Notes: generated by a model from the letters alone, not told the origin. DNA of 64,000 nt from Leisingera methylohalidivorans DSM 14336 (GCF_000511355.1 NC_023135.1:1266371-1330370), one strand, 5' to 3'. Positions 19,236 through 28,713 are shown, numbered from the stretch's first letter. A program made the numbers and translations.

Positions 19236-20141
19236 ATGCATATTGAGTTCCGTCACCTCCGCACCATCAAGGCCATTCACGAGGCTGGCGGGCTGGCCCG
19301 TGCCGCGGATCAGCTGAACATCACCCAAAGCGCGCTGAGCCATCAGGTGAAGGGGCTGGAGGAGCAAGCCGGCGTCGAGCTGTTCATCCGGCGGTCCAAG
19401 CCGATGAAACTGTCACCGGCGGGAAAACGCCTGTTGCGGCTGGCCGAGCAGGTCTTGCCGCAACTTGAAGCAGCGCAGGCGGAGTTTTCCTCTTTGCGCG
19501 ACGGGCACACCGGGCGGATGCATATCGCCATCGAATGCCACGCCTGTTTTGAATGGCTGTTTCCGGTGCTGGAGGGGTTCCGCAAGAACTGGGGCGATGT
19601 GGATGTGGATATCCGCCCCGGCCTGGCCTTTGATGCGCTGCCCGCGCTGCAAAAGGAGGAGGTGGATCTGGTGGTCTCCTCCGATCCCGAGGACATTGCG
19701 GGCGTCGAGTTTATCGAGCTGTTTGATTACAATGCTGTGTTTGTCGCCTCGGCTCAGCATCCCTTGGCGGAGAAACCCTTTGTTGAGGCTGCGGATTTCA
19801 TCGGCCAGAACCTGATCACCTACCCGGTGGATAAGACCCGGCTGGATGTGTTCAGCCAGCTGCTGATCCCGGCGGGGGTTGAGCCTGCCTCGATCCGCCA
19901 GGTGGAACTGACGGCGGTGATCCTGCTGCTGGTGGCATCAAACCGCGGCGTGTCAGTGCTGCCGGACTGGGTGGTCCGGGAGGTGAAGTATTCCTCGGAC
20001 TACGTGACACGGCCGCTGACCAAATCGGGGATCACCCGCAGGCTCTATGCTGCGATCCGGGCCGAGGACCGCGAGAAACCTTACATGCAGGAGCTGATCC
20101 GCCTGGCCAAGGTTGAAGCCCGCAAGCTGCAGCATGTATGA
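19236..20141 (+). CDS. metR: LysR-type regulator of methionine synthesis
   Basis: LysR family activator of 301 residues. The HTH (FRHLRTIKAIHEAGGLARAAD, LNITQSALSHQVKGLEE) and the effector domain (MHIAIECHACFEWLFPVLEGFRKNW, LVVSSDPEDIAGVEF, YPVDKTRLDVF) closely follow MetR, which senses homocysteine and activates met genes. The ATG at 19236 is chosen because it begins MHIEFRHLRT, the standard N-terminus. It is divergent from metF, the usual MetR target, here interrupted by an IS. Confidence 0.9.
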   Translation: MHIEFRHLRTIKAIHEAGGLARAADQLNITQSALSHQVKGLEEQAGVELFIRRSKPMKLSPAGKRLLRLAEQVLPQLEAAQAEFSSLRDGHTGRMHIAIECHACFEWLFPVLEGFRKNWGDVDVDIRPGLAFDALPALQKEEVDLVVSSDPEDIAGVEFIELFDYNAVFVASAQHPLAEKPFVEAADFIGQNLITYPVDKTRLDVFSQLLIPAGVEPASIRQVELTAVILLLVASNRGVSVLPDWVVREVKYSSDYVTRPLTKSGITRRLYAAIRAEDREKPYMQELIRLAKVEARKLQHV

Positions 20142-20145
20142 CAAG

Positions 20146-20192
20146 GCGCGGAGCGGCCGGGCGCCGTTCCGGCGTCGGTGCCCGCTCCGCGC
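20146..20192. terminator. Hairpin between convergent genes
   Basis: Perfect 11-bp arms GCGCGGAGCGG and CCGCTCCGCGC, 25-base loop, between the ends of metR (+) and the CurA-type gene (-). There is no T run on either side, so it may be a bidirectional stalling or RNA-protecting hairpin. Confidence 0.5.
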
Positions 20193-20225
20193 GGTTGCGT
20201 GATACTGTCAAGGGGGCGCGGGGGT

Positions 20226-21245
20226 CTAGACCAGCTTGACGATCTGCTTGCCGGTATTGCCGCCCTGCATCATCGACAGGAAGGTTTTGGGCGCGTTTTC
20301 CAGCCCCTCGGCGATATCTTCCAGATATTTGATTTCGCCGCTGGCGATCTTGGGCGCGACCTGTTGCAGGAATTCCGGGTAGCGGTCGTAGTGGTTGAAG
20401 ATGATGAAGCCGTTTACGGACAGGAATTTGGTCAGCACGGAACGCCAGATGGCGGGGGCCGTCAGCTCTGTTTCGGCACTGTTGTACCAGGCGATCATGC
20501 CGCAGACCGGGATTCGGCCGAAGCTGTTCATCAACGGCAGCACCGCTTCCAGAACCTTGCCGCCGACGTTTTCATAGTAAATGTCGATCCCGTCCGGGCA
20601 AGCGGCCGCCAGCGCCGCGCTGAGCGCCTCGGCTGAGCCCAGCGCACGGTGATCAAGACAGCTGTCAAAGCCGAATGCCTCCACCGCCAGTTTGCATTTG
20701 TCTTCGCCGCCCGCGATGCCGACCACCCGCAGCCCCGCCTGTTTCGCCAGCTGACCCACCATCGACCCGACAGGGCCGGTGGCCGCGGCAACCACCAGGG
20801 TTTCGCCGGCCTTGGGACGGCCATAGGCCTGCAAGCCATGCCAGGCGGTAAACCCCGGCATGCCAAGAACGCCGAGCGCCGTCGTAAGCGGAGCCATCTG
20901 CGGGTCCAGCTTGCGGATCTCCGAGGCCCGGATGCAGGCATGGCTGGCCCAGCCGAACATGCCCAGGGCAAAGTCGCCGGGAACAAAATCCGGACTGTTT
21001 GAGGCTATCACCTCCCCAACACCGCCTGCGGTCATGGTTTCCCCGATTTCGACCGGCGCGGCATAGGATTTGCCCGCATTCATGCGCCCGCGCATGTAGG
21101 GGTCCAGCGACATATAGTGGACTTTTACGATCACTTCGCCTTTGCCGGGTTGCGGCAAGCCGGCAACCTCAAGGCGGAAGTTGTCTTCGCTGGCCTGGGC
21201 TTCGGGGCGGCTGGCCAGCACGATACGCTGCATCTGGTCGGGCAT
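20226..21245 (-). CDS. NADP-dependent oxidoreductase, CurA-type MDR
   Basis: Medium-chain reductase of 339 residues in the zinc-free leukotriene B4/curcumin reductase (CurA) branch. It opens with RIVLASRPEAQASEDNFRLE and has YMSLDPYMRGRM, the Rossmann loop AATGPVGSMVGQLAKQAG, and DIYYENVGGKVLEAVLPLM. It reduces activated double bonds of enones with NADPH. ATG at 21245 has AAGGAAC upstream. Substrate in this organism is unknown. Confidence 0.92.
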   Translation of the reverse strand: MPDQMQRIVLASRPEAQASEDNFRLEVAGLPQPGKGEVIVKVHYMSLDPYMRGRMNAGKSYAAPVEIGETMTAGGVGEVIASNSPDFVPGDFALGMFGWASHACIRASEIRKLDPQMAPLTTALGVLGMPGFTAWHGLQAYGRPKAGETLVVAAATGPVGSMVGQLAKQAGLRVVGIAGGEDKCKLAVEAFGFDSCLDHRALGSAEALSAALAAACPDGIDIYYENVGGKVLEAVLPLMNSFGRIPVCGMIAWYNSAETELTAPAIWRSVLTKFLSVNGFIIFNHYDRYPEFLQQVAPKIASGEIKYLEDIAEGLENAPKTFLSMMQGGNTGKQIVKLV

Positions 21246-21434
21246 GGGGTGTTCCTTGATCTGATTTCGTCAAACTCTGGGCGTCATGGCGCAGGATTTC
21301 AACCGCTCCTGAGGAGGTAACCGGGCGTCAATGCGGTTGGGCACTTTGCGGCAAAGCCCCTTGGCAACTGCGGGCAGGGGGCGTATAGGCACGGTTTGAC
21401 CGGCATCTCCCCGACGTGACAGGATACTGCAGAT

Positions 21435-22220
21435 ATGATTGGCAGCGCAAACCTCAATGTGATGATCAAGACCGCCCGCAAGGCTGGCCGTTCCCTGGTG
21501 AAAGATTTCCGCGAGGTGGAGAACCTGCAGGTGTCGATGAAAGGCGCCGGCGACTTTGTCTCCAAGGCTGACATCGCCGCTGAAAAAATCATCAAGGAAG
21601 AGCTGCGCAATGCGCGCCCGACCTATGGCTGGCTGGCCGAAGAGGGCGGCGAGGAAGAGGGCGAGGATCCGACCCGCCGCTGGATCGTCGACCCGCTGGA
21701 CGGCACCACGAATTTCCTGCACGGGCTGCCGCACTGGGCGATCTCGATTGCGCTGGAGCATAAGGGCAAGATCGTCGCGGGCGTGGTCTATGACGCTGCC
21801 AAGGACGAGATGTTCTTTGCCGAGAAGGGCGCCGGTGCCTGGATGAACGATACCCGGATCCGCGTGTCGGGCCGCCACCGGATGATTGAGTCCATTTTCT
21901 CCACCGGCGTGCCGTTCGGCGGCCGCGCCGATCTGCCGCTGACGCTGCAGGACCTGGCCCGGCTGATGCCGGCCTGTGCCGGTGTGCGCCGCTGGGGCTC
22001 TGCCGCGCTGGACATGGCCTATGTGGCCGCAGGCCGTTACGAGGGCTTCTGGGAACGCCGCCTGAACGCCTGGGACCTGGCCGCGGGCATCATCATCGTG
22101 AAAGAGGCCGGTGGCTTTGCCGAGGCGATCGACCCCGAGGCGGGCATTATCGACAGCGGCAGCGTGGTCTGCGCGAACGAGCCGATCTTCGATAACTTCG
22201 CAAAGGTGATCCGCGGCTGA
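21435..22220 (+). CDS. suhB: Inositol-1-monophosphatase family protein (SuhB-like)
   Basis: Mg-dependent phosphatase of 261 residues. Metal motif WIVDPLDGTTNFLHG (Asp at about 86 and 89), upstream acidic pair EE near 69-70, and the second motif WDLAAG are intact. It hydrolyses inositol phosphates or similar sugar phosphates; in enterobacteria SuhB also binds NusA in rRNA antitermination. ATG at 21435 preceded by AGGAT. Monocistronic with a terminator. Confidence 0.92.
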   Translation: MIGSANLNVMIKTARKAGRSLVKDFREVENLQVSMKGAGDFVSKADIAAEKIIKEELRNARPTYGWLAEEGGEEEGEDPTRRWIVDPLDGTTNFLHGLPHWAISIALEHKGKIVAGVVYDAAKDEMFFAEKGAGAWMNDTRIRVSGRHRMIESIFSTGVPFGGRADLPLTLQDLARLMPACAGVRRWGSAALDMAYVAAGRYEGFWERRLNAWDLAAGIIIVKEAGGFAEAIDPEAGIIDSGSVVCANEPIFDNFAKVIRG

Positions 22221-22245
22221 ACCAGCCCGGAGACCCGACGATTTG

Positions 22246-22272
22246 AAACGCGGCCTCTGGGCCGCGTTTTTC
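22246..22272 (+). terminator. Terminator of the inositol monophosphatase gene
   Basis: AACGCGGCC-TCTG-GGCCGCGTT followed by Ts on the plus strand; shorter T run on the minus strand, so it may also serve the convergent gene. Confidence 0.88.
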
Positions 22273-22301
22273 GTTTCAGGTTATCAAGGCCGGGCGGAAG
22301 G

Positions 22302-22682
22302 CTATTGTTGGTCTGACGGATGGTTAACACCGTCGTTCCAGGGGATCTCGCCATAGGTTTGCGCGTGTGTCCGCGGATTGGCGCCTTGGATACAGCCCAG
22401 ATTGACGCCGCATTCCCTGGGGTCGGAGCGGCGCTGGTGATGGGTGTAGATGCCGCAGGTCTTGCAGAAATAATGTTTCGCCGTATGGGTGCCCCAAGTG
22501 TAGAGGCTGAGGTTCTCCGCCCCTTTCAGCACCTTCAGGCTGGCGGCAATGGCGGTGACGGCAGCCGCCCCGCGGCGGCGGCAAAAGGAACAGTCGCAGC
22601 GCGCGGCAGAGGCAAGGCCTTCGGGAAAATCAGCTTCGATTTCAACCGCGCCGCAATGGCAATTGGCTTTAACGTGTTCCAT
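22302..22682 (-). CDS. GFA family (glutathione-dependent formaldehyde-activating-like) protein
   Basis: Zinc-binding CENP-V/GFA fold protein of 126 residues. Cysteines are in family order: CHCGAVEIE (zinc), CDCSFCRRRG, and CKTCGIYTHHQRRSDP. Members bind two zincs; some act on S-hydroxymethylglutathione, but most have no assigned substrate. ATG at 22682 follows a near-perfect AGGAGGT at 4 bases. Confidence 0.9.
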   Translation of the reverse strand: MEHVKANCHCGAVEIEADFPEGLASAARCDCSFCRRRGAAAVTAIAASLKVLKGAENLSLYTWGTHTAKHYFCKTCGIYTHHQRRSDPRECGVNLGCIQGANPRTHAQTYGEIPWNDGVNHPSDQQ

Positions 22683-23016
22683 TTGACCTCCTGTACTGGA
22701 CACAGCTTTGCGCTGCCCTACATCCCGGACATCCCGATCTTCTTCAGGGGGAAGGATAGCCGGGATAGAGCGGCCTGCATTACTTTTAGGTTATTATTGC
22801 TGCGGGCCGCTCGACGATCAAACGGCTTTCTTTGTTCATCTGCTTGCATCAATCCTAAAATGTTTCCAGCAGGCTCTGCAGGCCGCTGTTGAAACAGCCC
22901 TGACAGTCGCCGGCATGACAGGTTTTCTTTGCGGTCCGTTGCATTCAGGTCTCGGCGCATCGATGCCGACCGCGGGATGCTTCAATTCCGGCATTCACGA
23001 ACCTTCTGCCATCATT
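22683..23016. other. Intergenic region, no gene supported
   Basis: About 330 bases between the GFA and rhomboid genes, less GC-rich around 22,770-22,860. Short open frames on both strands lack ribosome sites and domain features. It must hold the GFA promoter. Confidence 0.4.
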
Positions 23017-23787
23017 CTATTTCCCCCAAGGCCCCGGGTGGCGTTTCTTGCGGGGCAGTTTGGGGATGCGGCTGGCGGCGTATTCATACGCGCTTTCCGG
23101 ATGCGGCGGCTGGCCGTCTGTTCTGTTCCAGAACGCCGGGCCGCCGCGCCGCAGCCACAGGGGCAGGCAGAGGATCAGCCCCACCGCAAAACCGCCGGCA
23201 TGGGCCCAATAGGCTACGCCGCCCTGGTCCGGATCGGCACCGAGGCCGCCGAAAAACTGCATCGCCAGCCACACGCCCAGCATCACAAAAGCGGGGATCG
23301 TGAGGATGCGGAAATAAACGATCAGCACCAGCAGGATATCGACGCGGGCCTTGGGGAACATCAGAAGGTAACCGCCCATGACGCCTGCGATGGCACCGGA
23401 AGCCCCGACGGTGGGCACCATGGACCCCGGCGCCGAATAGACGTGGATCAGCCCTGCGCCGATGCCACTGGCAAGGTAGAACGCAAGGAAGGGGAGATGG
23501 CCCATCTCATCCTCCAGGTTGTCGCCGAAGATCCACAGGAACAGCATGTTGCCGCCCAGATGCATCAGGCCGGCATGGATGAACAGGGAGGTGAACAGGG
23601 TTTCAAACCCGTACCCGTGGCTGACCTCGGCCGGCACCACCGCATAGGCATCATAGAAATAGGCCAGCGCGCGGGGGGAGGCATAGCTGGCTGTGTAGTA
23701 GGCATAGGCCAGGATATTCGCCGCCATCAGCACGTAGACGACATAGGGCCTGCGGCCGGACGGGTTGTGGTCGCGGATCGGAAACAT
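23017..23787 (-). CDS. Rhomboid family intramembrane serine protease
   Basis: Membrane serine protease of 256 residues with about six transmembrane helices. Catalytic Ser130 is in GASGAIAGVMGGY and His196 in YWAHAGGF. The helix-2 pattern HAGLMHLGGNMLFLWIFGDNLE is typical. The start at 23787 (MFPIRDHN) is the standard N-terminus of this subgroup, but no good ribosome site precedes it: the hairpin at 23794-23819 ends six bases away. It follows putA in the same direction and probably has little expression by readthrough. Substrates unknown. Confidence 0.92.
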   Translation of the reverse strand: MFPIRDHNPSGRRPYVVYVLMAANILAYAYYTASYASPRALAYFYDAYAVVPAEVSHGYGFETLFTSLFIHAGLMHLGGNMLFLWIFGDNLEDEMGHLPFLAFYLASGIGAGLIHVYSAPGSMVPTVGASGAIAGVMGGYLLMFPKARVDILLVLIVYFRILTIPAFVMLGVWLAMQFFGGLGADPDQGGVAYWAHAGGFAVGLILCLPLWLRRGGPAFWNRTDGQPPHPESAYEYAASRIPKLPRKKRHPGPWGK

Positions 23788-23793
23788 GGGGAA

Positions 23794-23819
23794 ACGCTGG
23801 GCCGGAAATGGCCCAGCGT
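23794..23819 (-). terminator. Hairpin terminator between putA and the rhomboid gene
   Basis: Arms ACGCTGGGCC and GGCCCAGCGT with a 6-base loop, followed on the minus strand by TTTCCCC and then the rhomboid ATG. It probably ends putA and may also mask or set the rhomboid ribosome site. Confidence 0.75.
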
Positions 23820-23840
23820 CAAGCACTTATCGGGCGCAGC

Positions 23841-26800
23841 TCAGGCGTTGCCGCCCAGCAGGTCCGCGTTGCCGCCCGAGGCGGTTGTGTCAACGCAGAC
23901 GTGGCGTTCAGCCAGGACGCGGGCACGGTCTGGCGTGCCGGGGATCAGCGGGATGATCGGGCCGTCGCGCTTGGCCAGCCACTGTTCGATCTCGCGGCCC
24001 GTTGCCTCGTCGCCCCACCACAACACGCCGGCAATGCCCTGGATCGCCTCCAGCCGGTGCAGATCGAACATCCCGTGCGCCGCAATTGCGGTGCCGCCAA
24101 GACCGATCACCTCTTTGGCCTGTTCCGCCGCGGCCTTGGGCCCCGGTCCCATGCACAACAGCGGCGGGCGGGCCGAGACGGTCAGGCGGTTCGATTCCCC
24201 GGTCGGGCCGGGCAGGGTGGTGGTCACGGGGCGCAAAGGCACGCCGCTTTCCCCAGGCAGTTCAGCAAAGGTGGTCTCCCACACAGCGTTGCTTTGCTGA
24301 CGGTCCGGCGCGCAGAAACGGCTGAGGTAGTAGGGGCCGCCCGCCTTGGGGCCGGTGCCGGACAGACCCTCGCCGCCGAACGGCTGGCTGCCGACAATGG
24401 CGCCGATCTGGTTGCGGTTCACATAGATGTTCCCTGCATGCACCCGGTCGCAGACATGCTGCACCCGGTCGTCGATACGGGTGTGCAGCCCGAAGGTGAG
24501 GCCGTAACCGGTTGCGTTGATGTCGGAAATGACCTGATCCAATTGTTGGGATTTGAACCGCGCCACATGAAGAACAGGACCAAAAATCTCTTCCTCCAGG
24601 GCGCTGATGCCGGGAATTTCTATCATCGTTGGGGCGACAAAGGTACCGCCTTGCGGAGCAGGCATTTCCTTCAGCACGCGGCCTTCGGCACGGGCCTTGG
24701 CGACATGGGCGAGAATTCCCGCACGGGCGCCTTCGTCAATCACCGGACCGCTGTCGGTAGACAGATGCCAGGGGTCATCCAGATGCAGGCAATCCATTGC
24801 GCCCTTCAGCATCTTCAGAACGGTGTCGGCAATGTCCTCCTGCAGATAGAGGCAGCGCAGGGCGGAGCAGCGCTGACCCGCCGACTGGAAGGCGCTTTCG
24901 ATCACCGCCTGCACGGTTTGCTCAGGCAGGGCGGTTGAGTCGACGATCATCGCGTTCAGGCCGCCGGTTTCCGCTATCAGCGGCGCGCCGGGCTGCAGGT
25001 TGTCGGCCATCGCCTGGCGGATGCGCATGGCAGTGGCGGTGGAGCCGGTGAAGGCCACGCCATTGACCCGCGGATCGGAGGTGATTGCCGCACCGACCAC
25101 GCTGCCGCGGCCCGGCACCAGTTGCAGGGCGCTGCGCGGCACGCCGGCCTCGTGCATCAGCTGCACGGCGCGGTGAGCAATCAGCGGGGTCTGGTCGGCG
25201 GGTTTTGCCAGCACCGCGTTGCCTGCCGCCAGCGCCGCTGCAACCTGACCGGTGAAGATCGCAAGCGGGAAGTTCCAGGGCGAAATGCAGGAGAAGATCC
25301 CAGCCGGCGGCGCATCGGGGATGCGGGCCGCATAATAGCGCATGAAATCCACCGCCTCGCGCAGTTCGGCCACCGCATCGGGAACGGTCTTGCCGGCCTC
25401 GCGGGCCAGGATGGCGAACAGCTCGCCGAAGTTTTCTTCGTAAAGGTCGGCGGCCTTGTCCAGGATCGCGGCGCGTTCCGCCGCCGGAGCGTCCCATGGG
25501 TCGGCCAGCGCCAGCGCCAGTTCGACATCCTCCGGGCTGCACTGGCTGACGGTGCCAACAACGCGGTGGTCAGTGGGGCTGGTCACGTCCTTGGCGGTCT
25601 CCGGCTGGGCGTCGCCTGCCAGCAGCGGCGCGGCCTGCCACTGGCGGCTGCGCCAGGGCGCGCGAGCTTCTTCGATCTTTGCCAGCGTCGGCGCATGGCC
25701 CAGGTCGAAGCCTTTGGAGTTGGGGCGTTCCGGGGCGTAGAGCTCCGGCCCGGTCGGGATCTTGCGGGTCACGTCCGCGGCGGCAGCAAACGGATCAGCA
25801 GCCACGACCTCTGGTGGCACGTTCTCATCCACGATCTGGTTCACAAAGGACGAGTTGGCGCCGTTTTCCAGCAGGCGGCGGACCAGATAGGCCAGCAGGT
25901 CGCGGTGCGCACCCACCGGTGCGTAGATCCGGCAGTTGGTCCTGTTCTGCTCCAGCACCATCTGGTGCAGGGTCTCGCCCATGCCGTGCAAGCGCTGGAA
26001 CTCGTAGGCTGCGTTGTCCTTGTCTGCGGCGATATGCAGGATGGCGGCAACGGTATGAGCATTGTGAGTTGCGAACTGCGGATAGATCCGGTCCGTCATG
26101 CCCAGCAGCTTGCGGGCGTTGGAGATATAGGACACATCGGTCAGCGCCTTGTTGGTGAACACGGGAAACCCATCCACGCCTTCGACCTGGGCACGTTTAA
26201 TCTCGGTGTCCCAGTAAGCGCCTTTCACCAGCCGCACCATGAAACGGCGGTCATAGGTCTCTGCCATTTCATGCAGTGCGTCGATCGCCAGGCCTGTGCG
26301 CGGCCCGTAGGCCTGCACCACCACGCCAAAGCCGTCCCAGCCGGCCAGCGCCGGATCAGAAACCACCGCCTCGATCACCTCCAGCGACAGCGACAGGCGG
26401 TCAGCCTCCTCGGCGTCGATGTTGAGACCCATTTTCGCAGCCTTGGCCAGCAGCGCCAGCGCCTTCAGCCGCGGCACCAGGTGCTCCATCACGCTGGCGT
26501 CCTGCGCCAGCTCATAGCGCGGATGCAGCGCGGACAGTTTCACCGAGATGCCGGGATTCTTGCGGATGTCATCACTGTTGCAGGCGGCGGCAATGGCCGA
26601 GATCGCCTTGGAGTAGGACAGGTGATAGCGGGCTGCGTCAGCCTCGGTCCGGGCGGCCTCGCCCAGCATGTCATAGGAGTACGTATAGCCCTTGGCTTCC
26701 ATGCCCGCAGCGCGGTCCATCGCGCTTTCGATGGTCTCACCCAGCACGAACTGGCGGCCCATCTCCTTCATCGCGCGGCTGACGGCGGTGCGGATTACCG

Positions 26801-27254
26801 GCTCGCCCAGGCGCTTGATGGCACCGCGCAGGGCACCGATCGGGCTGCGTTCCTCGTCCAGCACCTTGCCGGTCAGCATCAGCGCCCAGGTCGAAGCATT
26901 GACCAGCGAAGACGTGGACTTGCCCAGATGCTTGCCCCAGTCGGAGGGCGCGATTTTGTCCTCGATCAGCGCATCGATGGTTTCGGCATCCGGCACCCGC
27001 AGCAGCGCCTCGGCCAGGCACATCAGAGCCACGCCTTCGTCGGTGGAAAGACCGTATTCGGCCAGGAATACTTCCATCAGGCCGGGCGCCGAATGGCCGC
27101 GGATGTCGCGCACGAGCGCGGCAGCATTGGAACAGATCCGGGCGCGGTCGGCCTCGGACAGGGCTGCCTGAGCAATCAGCTGGTCACGCATCGCGGTTTG
27201 ATTGGCATAGGTTCCGGCGTCGATCCGGTGGCGCAGTTTTGGTTGGGGTGTCAT
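23841..27254 (-). CDS. putA: Bifunctional proline dehydrogenase / P5C dehydrogenase
   Basis: Flavoenzyme of 1137 residues that oxidises proline to glutamate via pyrroline-5-carboxylate. The PRODH barrel (about residues 130-450) shows GISVKLSALHPRY, LNIDAEEADRL, VVQAYG, RLVKGAYWDTEIK and YAPVGAHRDLLAYLVRRLLENGA. The aldehyde dehydrogenase domain (about 520-990) shows SPWNFPLAIFTGQVAAAL, FTGSTATA, AETGGLNAMIVD and catalytic Cys in SAGQRCSALR. A short C-terminal extension follows. It lacks the N-terminal ribbon-helix-helix repressor domain of E. coli PutA. Control is likely by the divergent Lrp-type gene. Confidence 0.95.
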   Translation of the reverse strand: MTPQPKLRHRIDAGTYANQTAMRDQLIAQAALSEADRARICSNAAALVRDIRGHSAPGLMEVFLAEYGLSTDEGVALMCLAEALLRVPDAETIDALIEDKIAPSDWGKHLGKSTSSLVNASTWALMLTGKVLDEERSPIGALRGAIKRLGEPVIRTAVSRAMKEMGRQFVLGETIESAMDRAAGMEAKGYTYSYDMLGEAARTEADAARYHLSYSKAISAIAAACNSDDIRKNPGISVKLSALHPRYELAQDASVMEHLVPRLKALALLAKAAKMGLNIDAEEADRLSLSLEVIEAVVSDPALAGWDGFGVVVQAYGPRTGLAIDALHEMAETYDRRFMVRLVKGAYWDTEIKRAQVEGVDGFPVFTNKALTDVSYISNARKLLGMTDRIYPQFATHNAHTVAAILHIAADKDNAAYEFQRLHGMGETLHQMVLEQNRTNCRIYAPVGAHRDLLAYLVRRLLENGANSSFVNQIVDENVPPEVVAADPFAAAADVTRKIPTGPELYAPERPNSKGFDLGHAPTLAKIEEARAPWRSRQWQAAPLLAGDAQPETAKDVTSPTDHRVVGTVSQCSPEDVELALALADPWDAPAAERAAILDKAADLYEENFGELFAILAREAGKTVPDAVAELREAVDFMRYYAARIPDAPPAGIFSCISPWNFPLAIFTGQVAAALAAGNAVLAKPADQTPLIAHRAVQLMHEAGVPRSALQLVPGRGSVVGAAITSDPRVNGVAFTGSTATAMRIRQAMADNLQPGAPLIAETGGLNAMIVDSTALPEQTVQAVIESAFQSAGQRCSALRCLYLQEDIADTVLKMLKGAMDCLHLDDPWHLSTDSGPVIDEGARAGILAHVAKARAEGRVLKEMPAPQGGTFVAPTMIEIPGISALEEEIFGPVLHVARFKSQQLDQVISDINATGYGLTFGLHTRIDDRVQHVCDRVHAGNIYVNRNQIGAIVGSQPFGGEGLSGTGPKAGGPYYLSRFCAPDRQQSNAVWETTFAELPGESGVPLRPVTTTLPGPTGESNRLTVSARPPLLCMGPGPKAAAEQAKEVIGLGGTAIAAHGMFDLHRLEAIQGIAGVLWWGDEATGREIEQWLAKRDGPIIPLIPGTPDRARVLAERHVCVDTTASGGNADLLGGNA

Positions 27255-27379
27255 GCGGGGAACTCCACAAAGGGTGTGCAGGGCTTTTGCATAAGATACC
27301 CCCTTTCAGGCGGGACAATCGCCCAAAGATAAGGAATACTTAGGTGAAAGAGAGCAAAATCAGGAATAAGGAGGTCCAA

Positions 27380-27850
27380 ATGAACTTTCCTGAACTGGAT
27401 CGGTTTGATCGGGCGATTCTGAATGTGCTGAGTGAGGACGGCCGGATTTCCATTGCCGATCTGGCCCGCAAAATCGGCCTGTCGAAAACGCCCACCCAGA
27501 CCCGGCTCAGGCGGCTGGAGGCTGAGGGCATCATTACCGGTTACCGCGCTCTGGTGGACCCGATCCGGCTGGGCCTGGATCACGTCGCCTTTGTCGAGGT
27601 GAAACTGGACGACACCCGCGAGGCGGCGCTGGTCAAGTTCAACGCGGCTGTGGTGAAGCTGCCGGAGATCGAACAGGCCTTTATGATGGCGTCGCATTTC
27701 GATTATCTGCTGAAGGTGCGGACCCGCTCGATGACCGATTACCGGGCGGTGCTGGGGGAAAAGATTTCCTCGCTGCCGCATGTCGCCTCAACCTCGACCT
27801 ATGTGGCGATGGAAGCGGTCAAGGAAGACGGCGCACTGGCACCCCTGTAG
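27380..27850 (+). CDS. putR: Lrp/AsnC-type proline utilisation regulator
   Basis: Regulator of 156 residues with an N-terminal HTH (LDRFDRAILNVLSEDGRISIADLARK, LSKTPTQTRLRRLEAEGIITGY) and RAM domain. Divergent from putA, it matches the PutR arrangement of alphaproteobacteria, in which PutR activates putA with proline. I place the start at ATG 27380 because AAGGAGGT lies 4-5 bases upstream; an in-frame GTG at 27344 has no such site. The 125 bases between the genes hold both promoters. Confidence 0.9.
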   Translation: MNFPELDRFDRAILNVLSEDGRISIADLARKIGLSKTPTQTRLRRLEAEGIITGYRALVDPIRLGLDHVAFVEVKLDDTREAALVKFNAAVVKLPEIEQAFMMASHFDYLLKVRTRSMTDYRAVLGEKISSLPHVASTSTYVAMEAVKEDGALAPL

Positions 27851-27914
27851 GGCGGGGCGGAATGCGCACGCGCAGTTGACTTGATCGAATGCTGAAATAT
27901 GCCAGCATAGAAGC

Positions 27915-28520
27915 ATGCTCTATAAATTGTTTCGCACACCGCCTCGCTTAACCGGAATTGCTGCGGTTTTCTCCGCCTTGACCGTGGTTTCCCCTGTGCA
28001 GGCCTCTGATTGCCCGGCTGCTCCGGACCATAGCACCCGGCTGGACGGGCTGCTGCACGAGGTGCAGAAGGCCGCCACCGAGGATCAGGCGCGCGAGATT
28101 GCCAACCGGATGTGGGAGTTCTGGGCCGATGCGCCGGATTTGCAGGCTCAGGCCATGCTGGACCGCGGGATGACCAAGCGCACGGCCTACGACTTTCTGG
28201 GGGCTTTGGAGGACTTTGACCAGCTGATTTCATACTGCCCGGACTATGCCGAGGGCTACAACCAGCGCGCCTTTGTGCAATACCTGCGCCGGGACTTTGC
28301 CGCCGCACTGCGCGATCTGGACCGGGCGCTGGAGCTGTCGCCCCGCCATGTCGCCGCGATGAGCGGACGGGCGCTGTCGCTTTACGGCTTGTCACGGCTG
28401 GATGAAGCACGCGCGGCCCTGGCCGAAGCGCTGGCGTTAAACCCCTGGCTGCCGGAGCGTCATCTGGCCGAACCGGGCGGGCCGCTGGCACCGCAGGGCG
28501 CAGGTGATGTGGAGTTGTAG
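27915..28520 (+). CDS. Secreted TPR-repeat protein
   Basis: Protein of 201 residues with a signal peptide (hydrophobic ITGIAAVFSAL-like core, cleavage near PVQA-SDCP) and about three tetratricopeptide repeats (DFLGALEDFDQLISYCPDYAEGYNQRA, DFAAALRDLDRALELSPRHVAAMSGRA, RLDEARAALAEALALNPWLP). Probably a periplasmic scaffold for protein interaction; partner unknown. It stands alone before the tRNA. Confidence 0.85.
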   Translation: MLYKLFRTPPRLTGIAAVFSALTVVSPVQASDCPAAPDHSTRLDGLLHEVQKAATEDQAREIANRMWEFWADAPDLQAQAMLDRGMTKRTAYDFLGALEDFDQLISYCPDYAEGYNQRAFVQYLRRDFAAALRDLDRALELSPRHVAAMSGRALSLYGLSRLDEARAALAEALALNPWLPERHLAEPGGPLAPQGAGDVEL

Positions 28521-28627
28521 TCCTGCCCCGGACGCGGGAAATTTTCCGATAGGCGCCGAAAACCGATTGTCCGCATGAATTCAGAAGGCTAGACCTGCTG
28601 CTAAGGCGCCGTCCTGCGGTGCCTTGC

Positions 28628-28713
28628 GCGGACGTGGTGGAATGGTAGACACCGGAGACTTAAAATCTCCTGGCCGTATGGCCGTGCGGGTTCGAGTCCC
28701 GCCGTCCGCACCA
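28628..28713 (+). tRNA. tRNA-Leu (anticodon UAA)
   Basis: Acceptor arms GCGGACG/CGTCCGC with discriminator A and encoded CCA; anticodon stem GGAGA/TCTCC with loop CTTAAAA, giving anticodon TAA; long variable arm TGGCCGTATGGCCG typical of class II tRNA; T loop GGTTCGAGTCC. It is the insertion point of the neighbouring prophage. Confidence 0.96.
28688..28713 (+). other. Putative attL core in the tRNA-Leu 3' end
   Basis: The T arm and acceptor 3' half of the tRNA lie next to a tyrosine integrase gene whose C-terminus points at it. Tyrosine integrases of this type usually use the tRNA 3' end as core. The matching attR is not in the window, so the exact length cannot be set. Confidence 0.6.

Noticed and set aside
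25122..27332. 736-codon open frame on the plus strand, and 22708-24300 (+)
   Set aside because: Antisense to putA and the rhomboid gene; no motif, composition of a shadow frame.
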